In this document: one piece after another, positions 1-10,063 of the stretch
Numbering within the stretch: the stretch's first letter is position 1
How the letters are laid out: each line of letters opens with the position of its first letter
Translations under genes and position numbers: made by a program
Notes under the pieces: model-generated
Told to the model about the DNA's origin: nothing
What the model saw: the letters and a program-made list of their open reading frames with translations, nothing else
Databases searched by the model: none
Source of the DNA: Lacinutrix sp. MedPE-SW
GTDB lineage: Bacteria; Bacteroidota; Bacteroidia; Flavobacteriales; Flavobacteriaceae
Reading direction: 5' to 3'
DNA: 64,000 bases
Assembly: GCF_001874145.1 (NCBI RefSeq)
Contig: NZ_MPCX01000004.1
Coordinates: 1-64,000, forward strand

Positions 1-204
1 CCTGCAACTGCTTGTTACGAAACTGCAACTTTTGATGAAGATGAAACATCTCCTACATATTGTACTTGGGTAGTTTCTGGTACTCAACCTGAAGAACCTG
101 CAACTGCTTGTAATGAAACTGCAACTTTTAATGAGACTACATGTGCTTGGGAAGTAACAACTACTGGTACAACAACTACATATTATCAAGATGCAGATGG
201 TGAT
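1..204 (+). repeat. Tandem coding repeat, 102-bp period
   Basis: CCTGCAACTGCTTGT followed by GAAACTGCAACTTTT occurs at base 1 and again at base 103 in the same frame, differing at a few positions. This is the edge of a coding tandem array that continues outside the window. Confidence 0.75.
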
Positions 205-648
205 GGATACGGAGATCCTTCTGTTAGTGTTGAAGATTGCTCACAACCTACAGGATATGTTATAGATAATACAGACTGTGATGACACTAATGTTAATATA
301 AATCCAGGTGCAACAGAAATTCCACAAAATGGTATTGATGAAGATTGTGATGGTATGGATGAAACAACTTTAGGTACAACAGATTTTATTAATGGAGAAA
401 TTAATATTAATCCTAATCCATTTAACAGTGTTATAAATATTAACTTATCAAATAAGTTTAACAATGAAAAATTAACTATTTCTATTTACGATTTAAATGG
501 TAGAAAAGTCTATAAAAAAATAGCAACTCCTATTAATGGATCAATCACAATCAATGGTTTAGATGAACTTGAACAAGCACCATATTTTTTAAGAATTTCC
601 AATTCTAATAACAGTGCGATACACACTCAAAAACTAATTAAGTTTTAA
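1..648 (+). CDS. T9SS-sorted repeat protein with MopE-like metal-binding segment (5' end outside window)
   Basis: The reading frame is open from base 1, so this is the 3' end of a longer gene. Two copies of a roughly 34-residue unit beginning PATAC-ETATF (bases 1 and 103, period 102 bp) are visible, so the missing part is probably a tandem repeat array. Next comes a [10 protein letters not shown]...DCDD...[17 protein letters not shown] stretch, the calcium/metal-binding pattern of MopE-like proteins. The last ~75 residues ([15 protein letters not shown] ... LRISNS ... KLIKF) form a type A T9SS sorting domain. The protein is therefore expected to cross the outer membrane through T9SS and be attached to the surface or released. 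Binding target unknown. A strong terminator follows. Confidence 0.85.
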   Translation, partial: PATACYETATFDEDETSPTYCTWVVSGTQPEEPATACNETATFNETTCAWEVTTTGTTTTYYQDADGDGYGDPSVSVEDCSQPTGYVIDNTDCDDTNVNINPGATEIPQNGIDEDCDGMDETTLGTTDFINGEININPNPFNSVININLSNKFNNEKLTISIYDLNGRKVYKKIATPINGSITINGLDELEQAPYFLRISNSNNSAIHTQKLIKF

Positions 649-670
649 TAAAATCATTAATTAAATTTTT

Positions 671-706
671 AAAAGGCTAACTGAAATATTCAGTTAGCCT
701 TTTTTA
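671..706 (+). terminator. Rho-independent terminator
   Basis: A 14-15 bp stem (AAAAGGCTAACTGAA / TTCAGTTAGCCTTTT) with a very short loop is followed by a T run, just after the stop of the preceding T9SS protein gene. Confidence 0.9.
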
Positions 707-824
707 CTGAAAATAAAATTATCGACGAAATACATAAAACACAGTTTAAATACAAAAATATTCGGTTTTACAAACAATTGATTACCAACTACTTAAAAAA
801 TAAAATTACCGTTCATCGAATATA

Positions 825-856
825 TTTGCGTTTCATGGGCTCTATATCTATCTTTG
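825..856 (+). promoter_or_regulatory. Bacteroidota-type promoter of the large T9SS gene
   Basis: TTTG at 825-828 and TATCTTTG at 849-856 are separated by 20 bp and match the Bacteroidota -33/-7 pattern. Transcription would start near 863, about 40 bp before the ATG at 901. TATATTTG at 821-828 also fits a -7 box but has no good -33 partner. Confidence 0.55.
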
Positions 857-900
857 TACCCTAAGTATTTATATATTAACCCGAATCGACCTACGCGATC

Positions 901-3900
901 ATGAAAAACTTTACCCTCAAAACAAATCTATTCGCAATACTATTATTTTGTGGTATTCTAAGTAGTACTACTTCTAACGCTCAAATAATTAACCAACTTG
1001 GTTTTTACGATTTCGAATCTGGAACTCAAGGTTGGACTTCAACAGGATTAGTTGCAAGAACAAATAATGCCACTTATGCCTACAGTAATACTCATAGTTT
1101 TTGGCTAAGAGATGGGAACTCAAACACATCAATTATAACTTCTCCAGCTTATTCACTAGCTATTTATGACAAAGTTGATCTTAAATTTTTCTTTACTCCA
1201 TATAGTATGGAAGCAGGAGATGATTTTTATGTAGATTATAATGATGGTGGTTTATTCTCTAATTGGCAAACAGTAGCACGCTTTGTTGCTGGAAACATTG
1301 CTAATAAAACAGCAGATTTTCATAACGGTAATTATGCAACTTTTTATAGTAAAACAGTTACTATATTAACAGATGATTATACATTTCCAATTTTACCCAC
1401 TGGAAGATTTAGAATTAGATGTAGCGCAAGTGCAACATCGGATTATGTTATGATAGACGACATAACCATAACAGGAACAACGTATGCAACTCCTACTACT
1501 GGTCCAGGTGGTGTAAATGCAAATTTAGATTTATGGCTAAAAGCAGATAGATTAAATGGTACAACTTATGGAACAGATGGTGGCAACGTAGACCAATGGG
1601 TTGATAATGGTAAAGGAAATAATGCCGAAGTTGTTGTTTCTGGTCAAGAACCTATTTATAGAAATAATGCTGGAAAAAACATGAATTTTAATCCAGTAAT
1701 TGAATTTGAGAATAATAACAATACTGCAGCTGCAGATATGACTTATTTATCAAATAGGCATGAGCTTAAAGGTACTGGCGGTTTTAATACAAACGATATG
1801 TTTGTTGTATTAATGCCAGACCCAAATATAACGGCTACAACAAATCCTTTAGATACTTTTACAGGTTCAGATCCATTAGCAGAAAGTTATGCTGAAGATG
1901 TAACTGGTTTTGGTTATGGTTCTTATACTGCACGTACTACTAACGAGAGATTATCATTTTGTATTGGTACAACAAGTGAAACGCCTTCTAACCCAACTGA
2001 AAACGGTTATGGTAGAGCAGACACTAATTCTGGTACAGACTATAACAAAATACAAATTCTTAATATAAGACAAAATGCTGCAAATACAGATATGGAAATT
2101 TATTTTAATGCCAATCAAGTTGGTAATGAAACAAATGACATTTCTAGATATGCAACTATAAATAATGGAAGATATTGGTTAGGAAGAAGTCAATACTGGA
2201 ATGGTAGTTTTGATGGACGTATTGCCGAAGTCATTACCTATAATTCAAGAAATTCAGACACAAACCTTACACAAGCACATAATAGAATACAATCGTATTT
2301 GGCAATTAAATATGGTATAACATTAGGCGTAAATGGAACATCGCAAGATTATGTAGACAGTCAAGGTAACATTATTTGGGATCAATCTGCAAACGCAGGA
2401 TACAATTACGATATTACTGGAATTGGTAGAGATGATGCTTCAGAGTTAAACCAAAAACAATCTAAAAGTGTAAACTCAGAATTAGATGGTATAGGTGAAA
2501 CAAGAGGCTTATTAACCATTGGTTTAAATGATATTTATACTACTAATAGTGAAAACCAAGCTTCAAACCCAGAGACTTTTAATGACGGTGAGTTTCTTAC
2601 TTGGGGTAATAATAATGCTAGTTTAGATGCTGCTCCTATTACAGTAGCTGTAGATATGAGTAGTGGAATTCCTGGATTATCAACGCCTGTAAACTTTTTA
2701 GGTATGCAACGTATTTGGAAAGTTGTTGAAAACGGTGGTGATATTGGTGAAGTTAAAGTTTCAATACCTCAAAATGCAATTAGAAACATTTTTCCTCCTG
2801 GAAGTTACTATATGTTTATATCAGATGTTCCTATTTTTGATCCAACTGCAGATTATAGATTAATGACATCTAATGGCGGAAACCTTGAAGCTTCTTATGA
2901 TTTTGATGGTACAAAATATGTAACATTTGGTTATGCACCACAAATAGTTGTAGAACGCTCAATTTATTTTGACGATACGCAAGATTATTTAGATGTTGGT
3001 AATAATTTAGATTTAAACCCATCAGGATTTACAATTTCTGCATGGATAAAAAGAGATGCTGCAGATAGTGGTACATCTTCAATAATGTCTAAAAGAGACG
3101 TTAGCTTTACACAAGGTTACGATTTTAGAATTGTAAACAATAACAGAATACAAATGCGATGGTTAAATGGCGGAACGGTTAGTAATTTAACATCTACCAC
3201 TAGAATTCCAGATGATGAATGGCATCATGTTGCTGCAATTTACAATGGCACTAGACTGTTTTTATACATTGATGGCGTTTTAGAAAGATCGGCTAATAGA
3301 GGTGCACCTGCTCCAACAGATGATTCTTTCTTTATTGCTGCAGCTGCTAAAAATAACCCAAGACAATTTTTTAGAGGAAATATTGACGAAGTTAGAGTTT
3401 GGGATACAGATTTAACTCAAGCACAACTACAGTATATAATGAATCAAGAAATAGAGCAAAATGGAGCATTTGTTTCTGGTAAAATAGTACCAACTACAAT
3501 TACTAAAAATGATGTTGCTGCATTACCTTGGTCAGATTTAGCTGGTTATTATCCAATGTCTACCTATACATATACTAATACAGAAGATGAGTCTGGAAAT
3601 GGTAATCAAGGCGCATTAAGAAACATTAATACTGTAGACTTTCAAACAGCACCATTACCTTATAAAACTACAGCAAATGGCGATTGGGATACAAATGCAA
3701 CTTGGTTAAATGGCGATGTGCAAACAATTCCAGGAACAACTTCAGTTGTAGACAATGCAATAACTGTAGATTGGAATATTGTAGAAACTAGCCACGATAT
3801 AACATTAGATAATAACGTTTTACCAGCTGCAAATAATGATGAAAGAAAAGTATTATCTTTAAATGTTATTTCTAACAAACTTACAGTTAGTGGAGACACT

Positions 3901-5553
3901 GGAACAAACGAAGGTTATGGTTTAACAGTAACACATTATTTAAATTTAGATGGTGTAATTGATTTAGAAGGTGAATCGCAATTGATACAGTCGTTAGATT
4001 CAGATTTAGATGCTAGTAGCTCTGGAACATTACAAAGAGACCAACAAGGTACTTTAGATTTACATACTTACAACTATTGGTCTTCTCCAGTAGGCGCAAG
4101 TAATTCTACAACTAATAATAACAATTATACCATTCCACAAATACTTAAAGATGGAACAAATTCTGCTTCACCTGTAAATATTAATTTTATTACAAATTCT
4201 TATGATGGTACTTCAGGATCGCCAATAGGAATTGCAGATTATTGGATTTGGAAATATGCAAACTTAGCTAATAATTACTATAATTGGGAACATGTAAGAA
4301 GTACCGGTACAGTAAAAGCTGGTGAAGGTTTCACAATGAAAGGTGTTGCAAATACAAACAATGTTTTATTAGAACAAAACTATGTTTTACAAGGTAAACC
4401 TCATAATGGTGAAATAACACTTCCTATAGATCCTGCAAACGAATACCTTGTAGGTAACCCATATGCTTCTGCCATAGATGCAAATGTATTTATTACAGAT
4501 AATACAAATACAACTGGTAGTATTTACTATTGGGAACATTGGGGTGGCGGATCGCACGTTACTGTAGAATATCAAGGTGGTTATGCTACTTATAATTTAT
4601 CTGGTGCTACTCCTGCAATGCAATTTGATTTTGCTACAGGTGGTAATACAGGAACAGGAGCTTCTAACAAATTACCAGGACGTTACATTCCAGTTTCACA
4701 AGGTTTCTTTGTTACAGGTAGTAATAGTGGTAATATTGTATTTAACAATAACCAGAGAGTTTTTGAAAAAGAAGGTGCAAATTCTACGTTTATAAGAAGT
4801 GTAGCTTCAAAAAATTCTAATACTAATAGTAACACACTTAATCCTACTGCTAATACTGTAAACGATAATAGAATGAAAATTCGTTTAGGTTTTCAATCTG
4901 TTAGCACATTTAGAAGACAATTATTAGTAACTGTAGATAGTAGCGCAACATCACAAATTGATTTTGGTTATGATGCCGAAATTAATGAAACACATAAAGA
5001 TGATATGTATTGGATGATTGATTCTAAAAAATTCATCATTCAAGGTATAGACAATATAGAACCAGCTTCTATTTTACCGTTAGGAATTCACACAGATATT
5101 GATGGTGTAAATACATTTGTTATAGATGAATTATTAAATGTACCAAACGATTTAGATATTTATATATACGATCAAGTTACTGGTCTTTATCATGATATTA
5201 AAAATAATAATGGTTTTTCAATAGATTTACCTGCAGGAACATATACAGATCGTTTTGAGCTAAGATTCTCTAATGATAATTCTTTAAGCACAGAAGAATT
5301 TGTAGCTGAAGAAACTGGAATTCAATTTTATTTCACAAACAATAACGAATCTATTGTTATTAATAATCCTAAATTAACAACTATTGAATCTGTATCATTA
5401 ATTAATATGTTGGGTCAAGAAATTATTTCTTTTGACTCTATTGAAACTCAAGACTACGTTACATTAAAAACGAGTAACATTAGTACAGGTAATTATATTT
5501 TAAATATTACTACTATAGATGGCAAATTTTCTAAAAAAGTATTAATTGAATAA
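901..5553 (+). CDS. Large T9SS-secreted multidomain protein with LamG-like domain
   Basis: A 1550-residue protein with an N-terminal signal peptide (hydrophobic ILLFCGILSS, ending near SNAQ). Residues ~30-195 look like a jelly-roll/MAM-like domain beginning YDFESGTQGW. Residues ~200-470 (LDLWLKAD ... ISRYATINNGRYWLG) and ~685-843 (YLDVGNNLDLNPSGFTISAW ... WHHVAAIYNG ... IDEVRVWD) resemble concanavalin-A/LamG folds that bind glycans or protein ligands. The C-terminal ~75 residues are a type A T9SS sorting domain ending KKVLIE. A module at residues ~1320-1458 is duplicated in the next gene. Expected location is the cell surface or the medium; the ligand is unknown. It is transcribed alone, with a promoter upstream and a terminator after it. 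Confidence 0.85.
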   Translation: MKNFTLKTNLFAILLFCGILSSTTSNAQIINQLGFYDFESGTQGWTSTGLVARTNNATYAYSNTHSFWLRDGNSNTSIITSPAYSLAIYDKVDLKFFFTPYSMEAGDDFYVDYNDGGLFSNWQTVARFVAGNIANKTADFHNGNYATFYSKTVTILTDDYTFPILPTGRFRIRCSASATSDYVMIDDITITGTTYATPTTGPGGVNANLDLWLKADRLNGTTYGTDGGNVDQWVDNGKGNNAEVVVSGQEPIYRNNAGKNMNFNPVIEFENNNNTAAADMTYLSNRHELKGTGGFNTNDMFVVLMPDPNITATTNPLDTFTGSDPLAESYAEDVTGFGYGSYTARTTNERLSFCIGTTSETPSNPTENGYGRADTNSGTDYNKIQILNIRQNAANTDMEIYFNANQVGNETNDISRYATINNGRYWLGRSQYWNGSFDGRIAEVITYNSRNSDTNLTQAHNRIQSYLAIKYGITLGVNGTSQDYVDSQGNIIWDQSANAGYNYDITGIGRDDASELNQKQSKSVNSELDGIGETRGLLTIGLNDIYTTNSENQASNPETFNDGEFLTWGNNNASLDAAPITVAVDMSSGIPGLSTPVNFLGMQRIWKVVENGGDIGEVKVSIPQNAIRNIFPPGSYYMFISDVPIFDPTADYRLMTSNGGNLEASYDFDGTKYVTFGYAPQIVVERSIYFDDTQDYLDVGNNLDLNPSGFTISAWIKRDAADSGTSSIMSKRDVSFTQGYDFRIVNNNRIQMRWLNGGTVSNLTSTTRIPDDEWHHVAAIYNGTRLFLYIDGVLERSANRGAPAPTDDSFFIAAAAKNNPRQFFRGNIDEVRVWDTDLTQAQLQYIMNQEIEQNGAFVSGKIVPTTITKNDVAALPWSDLAGYYPMSTYTYTNTEDESGNGNQGALRNINTVDFQTAPLPYKTTANGDWDTNATWLNGDVQTIPGTTSVVDNAITVDWNIVETSHDITLDNNVLPAANNDERKVLSLNVISNKLTVSGDTGTNEGYGLTVTHYLNLDGVIDLEGESQLIQSLDSDLDASSSGTLQRDQQGTLDLHTYNYWSSPVGASNSTTNNNNYTIPQILKDGTNSASPVNINFITNSYDGTSGSPIGIADYWIWKYANLANNYYNWEHVRSTGTVKAGEGFTMKGVANTNNVLLEQNYVLQGKPHNGEITLPIDPANEYLVGNPYASAIDANVFITDNTNTTGSIYYWEHWGGGSHVTVEYQGGYATYNLSGATPAMQFDFATGGNTGTGASNKLPGRYIPVSQGFFVTGSNSGNIVFNNNQRVFEKEGANSTFIRSVASKNSNTNSNTLNPTANTVNDNRMKIRLGFQSVSTFRRQLLVTVDSSATSQIDFGYDAEINETHKDDMYWMIDSKKFIIQGIDNIEPASILPLGIHTDIDGVNTFVIDELLNVPNDLDIYIYDQVTGLYHDIKNNNGFSIDLPAGTYTDRFELRFSNDNSLSTEEFVAEETGIQFYFTNNNESIVINNPKLTTIESVSLINMLGQEIISFDSIETQDYVTLKTSNISTGNYILNITTIDGKFSKKVLIE

Positions 5554-5600
5554 AATTTATTTGGTTCCAAATCTAATATAGATTTCCACTTTTGTTTTTA

Positions 5601-5628
5601 AAACCCAAAGCCTTGCTTTGGGTTTTTT
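5601..5628 (+). terminator. Rho-independent terminator
   Basis: AAACCCAAAG / CTTTGGGTTT forms a 10-bp stem with a CCTTG loop, followed by a T-rich tract downstream of the large T9SS gene. Confidence 0.85.
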
Positions 5629-5712
5629 GTTTTTAAACACTACACTTCTTGTCAGAAATATCTACACTTTAACGTATTTCGTCTAAAAAATAGCTAAACT
5701 AAGTGTTTTTCA

Positions 5713-5754
5713 TCGAATATTTTTGCTTTTAAACTAAAAAGCAAATATTTTCGA
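5713..5754. repeat. AT-rich inverted repeat upstream of second T9SS gene
   Basis: TCGAATATTTTTGCTTTT (left arm) pairs with AAAAAGCAAATATTTTCGA (right arm) around a short AAACT loop. Its left arm, together with the preceding CA, matches CATCGAATATATTTGC at 814-829 upstream of the large T9SS gene. It could be an operator or a hairpin in the transcript. Confidence 0.6.
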
Positions 5755-6042
5755 CTTGAGATTTATGTTTTCCCCCAAACTACTTTCTTAAAAAAACTAA
5801 AAAAAAGAAAAACTAACCTATTAACATTTAAAAAAATTGTACGCTACAAAAAATCGAAAATTGTTACTCAAAAATACTTTTACTTAAAAAAAATAAAAGT
5901 TAACACTAATTACACGCTTTCAAAAACCTTACATCCAATATTTTAACATATTGTAGGTTTTTTATTAAACTAACAAAAAAATAGCTTTAGATTTGAGATA
6001 GAGTCTATCTCTATGCTATTAATCATTTAAAATATTTAAAAC

Positions 6043-6903
6043 ATGAATATCCTTTCGCTCAAACCGATACTACTCTTTACGTGCATTCTCACTATAGTAA
6101 GTAGTGCTTTCGCTCAATCAAATACGAATTCTGATACAAGATTAAAAATAAGATTAGGTTTTAATACTACAGCTAACACACACAGACAATTACTTGTAAC
6201 TCAGGATAGTAACGCTACACCAGGTATAGATTTTGGATACGATGCTGTATTATATGATAATTTTGAAAATGATATGTTTTGGCTAATTGAAGGTCAAAAA
6301 TTTGTAAGCCAAGGCATAGATGTTATAAATTTTAATACCGTTTTACCTTTAGGAATACAAACTGAAGAAGGGATAAGTACTATTTTAATTGATGAACTTT
6401 GTAATGTACCTGAAAATTATGGCCTATTAATTTACGATAAAGTAACAGATACACATCATAACATTGGAGAAAATCCAGTATCTATAGAATTACCTGCAGG
6501 CATATACTTAAACCGTTTTCAATTAAAGTTTATTGATAAAAATCTTATAGAGGAAGCTAATGAAAATGAAGAAGATAATGAGGATAATGAAACAACAGAG
6601 ACCGAAGAAACTAATGAAGAAGCTCCTGAAGACATTTTAACAGAAACTATAACTACAATTAGTAATGCTATTGTAATTTACTATGCTAACAATACAAAGG
6701 AGATAATTATAGAAAATGAAAGCTTACATAAAATTAATAGCTTACAGATATTTACATTTAGCGGACAATTAAAAGCACAATATAATACTATTGAAATTGC
6801 AGATTTTGTAACAATACAACCAAATAATTTAGCTCCTGGAAACTATATTCTTATTGCTAATACAGCGATTGGAGATATTATGAAAAAAGTTAGCATTAAC
6901 TAA
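6043..6903 (+). CDS. Small T9SS protein, paralogue of the C-terminal module of the upstream gene
   Basis: A 286-residue protein with a signal peptide (residues 1-24, ending SSAFAQ). Residues ~30-165 (TRLKIRLGF ... RQLLVTQDSNAT-GIDFGYDA ... ELPAGIY-NRFQLKF) closely match residues ~1320-1458 of the 1550-residue protein upstream. A linker of ~35 residues rich in E, D, N and T follows, then a T9SS type A sorting domain (LAPGNYIL ... KKVSIN). The protein consists of little besides the shared module and its export signals, which suggests duplication or gene splitting. The module looks like a beta-sandwich without recognisable catalytic residues. Confidence 0.8.
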   Translation: MNILSLKPILLFTCILTIVSSAFAQSNTNSDTRLKIRLGFNTTANTHRQLLVTQDSNATPGIDFGYDAVLYDNFENDMFWLIEGQKFVSQGIDVINFNTVLPLGIQTEEGISTILIDELCNVPENYGLLIYDKVTDTHHNIGENPVSIELPAGIYLNRFQLKFIDKNLIEEANENEEDNEDNETTETEETNEEAPEDILTETITTISNAIVIYYANNTKEIIIENESLHKINSLQIFTFSGQLKAQYNTIEIADFVTIQPNNLAPGNYILIANTAIGDIMKKVSIN

Positions 6904-6920
6904 TATTACTTATAAATAAT

Positions 6921-6955
6921 AAAAAATCCTGAAACTAAAGTTTCAGGATTTTTTA
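6921..6955. terminator. Bidirectional terminator
   Basis: AAAAAATCCTGAAAC / GTTTCAGGATTTTTT is symmetrical, with an A tract on one side and a T tract on the other. It sits between the convergent T9SS gene and hisS and can serve both. Confidence 0.9.
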
Positions 6956-6974
6956 TTTAAAATTAGCATGTAAA

Positions 6975-8357
6975 TTATTTTACAGCTTTAATTAAAGCAG
7001 TTAAATCTAACTTTGTTTGGTCTCCAGTATTCATATTTTTTAAAGTATAAACCTCACTATTCATTTCTTCTTCACCCATTAAAACTACAAATGGAATATT
7101 ACGTTTGTTAGCGTAATTCATTTGTTTTTTCATGTGCTTTCCGTTAGTAATTTTATCTGGGTACAACTCTGCGTTAACACCATTTTCTCTTAAAACTTTA
7201 ATAGCTTTTAAACTAAAAAGTGCTTCGTTATCACCAAAGTTTATAAATAAAACTTCTGTACTTTTTGTAATAGTTTCTGGAAATAAACCTAATTCTTCTA
7301 TCACTAAGTAAATACGATCTAAACCAAAACTAATACCTACACCGCTTACATTTTTTAAACCAAAGATACCCGTTAAATCATCGTATCTTCCACCACCACC
7401 AATAGATCCCATTTTAACACCTTCTGGTGCAGAAACCTCAAAAATTGCGCCTGTATAATAATTTAAACCTCTTGCTAGTGTAACATCTAGCTGTAATTTT
7501 GCAGATTTTAAACCAAGCGTATTAATTGCATTGTTTATAAATTCTAATTCTTCAATACCTTTTTTACCTTCTTCAGAAGTGCTTAAAATATCTTTTAAAC
7601 TTTCAATTTGGCCATCAAAACTTCCTGCTAAAGAGAATAATGGTTGTAGTTTATCTATTCCACTCTGCGGAATAGCTTTACTTAACATTTCTTCTTTAAC
7701 TTTCTCCTCTCCTATTTTATCTAACTTATCTAAAGCTACTGTAAAATCTATTAGCTTATCACTTGCGCCAATAACTTCTGCTATTCCAGATAATATTTTG
7801 CGGTTGTTAATATTTATGGTTGTGTCTTTTAAACCTAAAGCTGTAAATACATTATCGTACAGCTGTACAAATTCTACTTCCTGCCATAATGAATCACTAC
7901 CAACAACATCTGCATCACATTGGTAAAACTCTCTAAAACGTCCTTTTTGTGGTCTATCTGCTCGCCAAACTGGCTGCATTTGGTAACGTTTAAAAGGAAA
8001 CTCTATATCGTTTTGGTGTTGTACAACGTAACGTGCAAATGGCACTGTTAAATCGTAACGTAAAGCTTTTTCTGATATTTTTGGAGTTATTTTATTCGAG
8101 TTTTTTTCAGCATATAAATCGTCATTTACTTTAGATAAATAATCACCACTATTTAATATTTTAAAAATTAAACGGTCACCTTCTTCACCGTATTTTCCCA
8201 TTAGCGTATCGCTATTTTCAAAACTTGGTGTTTCTATTGGCTGAAAACCAAAGGTTTCAAATTGCGATTTTATTGTACTAAAAATATAGTTACGTTTTGC
8301 AACTTGCTCTGGGTTAAAATCTCTTGTTCCTTTTGGTATGCTTGGTTTTTGTGCCAT
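6975..8357 (-). CDS. hisS: Histidyl-tRNA synthetase
   Basis: This class II aminoacyl-tRNA synthetase charges tRNA-His in the cytoplasm. The 460-residue length is normal for the family. Diagnostic segments are present: [12 protein letters not shown] near residues 100-111, the motif 2 region [20 protein letters not shown] at 131-150, the histidine-specific [15 protein letters not shown] near 300, and [11 protein letters not shown] plus the GISFGLDR motif 3 further on. The C-terminal ~90 residues form the anticodon-binding domain ([11 protein letters not shown] ... [13 protein letters not shown]). Confidence 0.98.
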   Translation of the reverse strand: MAQKPSIPKGTRDFNPEQVAKRNYIFSTIKSQFETFGFQPIETPSFENSDTLMGKYGEEGDRLIFKILNSGDYLSKVNDDLYAEKNSNKITPKISEKALRYDLTVPFARYVVQHQNDIEFPFKRYQMQPVWRADRPQKGRFREFYQCDADVVGSDSLWQEVEFVQLYDNVFTALGLKDTTININNRKILSGIAEVIGASDKLIDFTVALDKLDKIGEEKVKEEMLSKAIPQSGIDKLQPLFSLAGSFDGQIESLKDILSTSEEGKKGIEELEFINNAINTLGLKSAKLQLDVTLARGLNYYTGAIFEVSAPEGVKMGSIGGGGRYDDLTGIFGLKNVSGVGISFGLDRIYLVIEELGLFPETITKSTEVLFINFGDNEALFSLKAIKVLRENGVNAELYPDKITNGKHMKKQMNYANKRNIPFVVLMGEEEMNSEVYTLKNMNTGDQTKLDLTALIKAVK

Positions 8358-8460
8358 ATTTATTCCCTTGAAGAAAGGGAGCTTTTAATAGATTACTTTA
8401 ATAGATTCTGCATCAAGTGCGGAATAACAAAAATAGTTGTTTTAATTTTAAATCGTTTCC

Positions 8461-8567
8461 GTCATTGCGAGCTTTTTTCATTAGAAAAAAAAGCTTTGTA
8501 ACTTTTGAATTGAAAATTTATCCAAATCAACAAACAGATTGCCACGTCCTTTGTCCTCGCAATAACG
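8461..8567. repeat. REP-like intergenic inverted repeat
   Basis: GTCATTGCGAG at 8461-8471 and CTCGCAATAAC at 8556-8566 are near-perfect inverse complements. Between them lie an AAAGC-type short hairpin and an AACAGATTGCCACGTCCTTTGTC segment. The GTCATTGCGAG...ATTGC arrangement resembles a repetitive palindrome often seen between genes in Bacteroidota genomes. No coding frame is supported in 8358-8580. Confidence 0.65.
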
Positions 8568-8580
8568 ATTGATTGTTTAT

Positions 8581-9048
8581 TTAATTTATAAGTTTAAACA
8601 TATACTCATACAATTCTCCTTTTGTAATATTAGAGCCTTGCTGTATAAGTGTAAACTTATCTAAGTTTTTATCTTCGCTATAGTCTTTTTTAGCTTGCAC
8701 AAATTCTACATTATCGTGCATTAAATTGTTTCTAAGCCAATTAAAACCATCTGTTGTTGTTAAGTCTACTTCTTCTTTAACTTTTATACCTATTAAATGC
8801 ATATGGTCCTCGTTTAAAGAAAACAAGTGAATATCTTTAGGTGAAATATGCTCTAAATATTTAGTTTTATTTAAAACGCCTTCCCAAACTAAATCGCTAA
8901 ATACATCTAATTCTTGCTCTGCAACTTCTGGCTTATTTGTTTTTATATCCTGCCACTCATCGGCAGTGATAGATTGCGTTGCTAAAAAGTTTATAAATTC
9001 TTGGTGTAATTCTTCAAATTGCTCTTTTGTAAGTCTAGAATATTTCAT
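8581..9048 (-). CDS. Conserved hypothetical protein (DUF6495-like)
   Basis: A soluble 155-residue protein with no signal peptide or membrane segment. The first ~40 residues are helical and charged (YSRLTKEQFEELHQEFINFLA), followed by a more beta-rich centre (IHLFSLNEDHMHLIGIKV). It resembles, from memory, the Flavobacteriia family DUF6495, which has no known function. It could be co-transcribed upstream of hisS, but a 223-bp gap with a REP-like repeat lies between them. Confidence 0.75.
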   Translation of the reverse strand: MKYSRLTKEQFEELHQEFINFLATQSITADEWQDIKTNKPEVAEQELDVFSDLVWEGVLNKTKYLEHISPKDIHLFSLNEDHMHLIGIKVKEEVDLTTTDGFNWLRNNLMHDNVEFVQAKKDYSEDKNLDKFTLIQQGSNITKGELYEYMFKLIN

Positions 9049-9105
9049 TTTTGTACTATTTTTTTACTAGAGAGATTGTGTTGTAATCGATTAGTAAATC
9101 TTTAT

Positions 9106-10002
9106 TTATTTTGTAATGTTTAATGCTTTGGCTGTTGCAAAAGGTCTATCTGTAGCAAAAATGTCGATACCTTTTTCTCTCCATTCTTGATACATTTTAT
9201 CGCCTTTAGCTGCTGCTTGATTGTCTAAATTTCCTAATGTTCCTAAAATTGTTTTTATACCGTAAGAATGTACTTTTTTATAAAATTCATTAGCAGATAA
9301 ACGTGTTCCTGTAAAGGCTAGCATATTTTCTGTTGGTATGTTTGAGTGTATTAACCAATCTAATTCTTTTTCATTTCTAGCAGAAACAGATAGTAAAAAT
9401 TCTGGTGCATAGTTATATGCTTTTTGAGATTGTTTTAAATCGTAAGTAATAATTACACAAACATCTTCTGCTTGTTCTTTTCTAATTTCATCTATTACCT
9501 GCTCTAAAGCTACACTTCTTTTAATATCTACGGTTAAAACAACATTATTTGTTTTTGCCCAATTTAAAACCTTAGAAAATAATGGGATTTTAAATGTTGT
9601 TTCATTTCCAAAATCATCTTCTAAATTAAATGCTTTTAATTCGTTGTATGTATAATTTGTTAATTTTCCTGTTCCTGTTGTTGTGCGTTCTAAAGTATTA
9701 TCGTGTAATAAAACTAACTTACCATCTTTAGTTTTAGCTACGTCTATTTCATAAATAGCAGGAATACTATCGTGTACGTATTGTAAAGTTTCTAAGCAAT
9801 TTTCTGGATAATTTTTTATACTTTTTCCTCCACGATGTACACTTATTACTGGTTTAGCATTTGGTTTGTACTTAAAGGTATCTAGTAAAATAGATTTTTT
9901 TTCTGTTTGTTCTTCAACTTCAGTTTTAACAACAGTTTCTTTCACTGTGTTTTTACAAGAAATTATTAAGGCGAATAATATTAAAAAGTATAAATTTTTC
10001 AT
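9106..10002 (-). CDS. Glycerophosphodiester phosphodiesterase family lipoprotein
   Basis: The protein is expected to hydrolyse glycerophosphodiesters to an alcohol and glycerol-3-phosphate. A lipoprotein signal (FALIISC, Cys16) places it in the periplasm or on a membrane. The GDPD TIM-barrel motifs are visible: SVHRGG near residue 55, then EIDVAKTKDG and LLHDNTLERTTTGTG (the E-x-D and H-D catalytic/metal residues). The C-terminal end (KGIDIFATDRP) matches the last strand of the barrel. 298 residues is typical. Confidence 0.9.
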   Translation of the reverse strand: MKNLYFLILFALIISCKNTVKETVVKTEVEEQTEKKSILLDTFKYKPNAKPVISVHRGGKSIKNYPENCLETLQYVHDSIPAIYEIDVAKTKDGKLVLLHDNTLERTTTGTGKLTNYTYNELKAFNLEDDFGNETTFKIPLFSKVLNWAKTNNVVLTVDIKRSVALEQVIDEIRKEQAEDVCVIITYDLKQSQKAYNYAPEFLLSVSARNEKELDWLIHSNIPTENMLAFTGTRLSANEFYKKVHSYGIKTILGTLGNLDNQAAAKGDKMYQEWREKGIDIFATDRPFATAKALNITK

Positions 10003-10063
10003 ATTTGTTTTTCCGCGTAAGCGATAATTTTAAAATAAGTTTAATTGTTTAAATATCTATAAA

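Larger units (their letters stand above)
5554..6042. other. 489-bp intergenic region with a terminator and a long AT-rich palindrome
   Basis: No gene is seen. After the terminator at 5601-5628 the region holds an approximately 42-bp imperfect palindrome (5713-5754), a very A-rich stretch at 5790-5900, and the leader of the T9SS gene at 6043. No clear TAnnTTTG box was found close to that gene. Confidence 0.6.

Noticed and set aside
4577-4795. 72-residue frame within the large T9SS gene
   Set aside because: Overlaps a well-supported coding frame and has no recognisable features.
7531-7926. 131-residue frame antisense to hisS
   Set aside because: It lies entirely within hisS, and its composition is that of a reverse-complement shadow.
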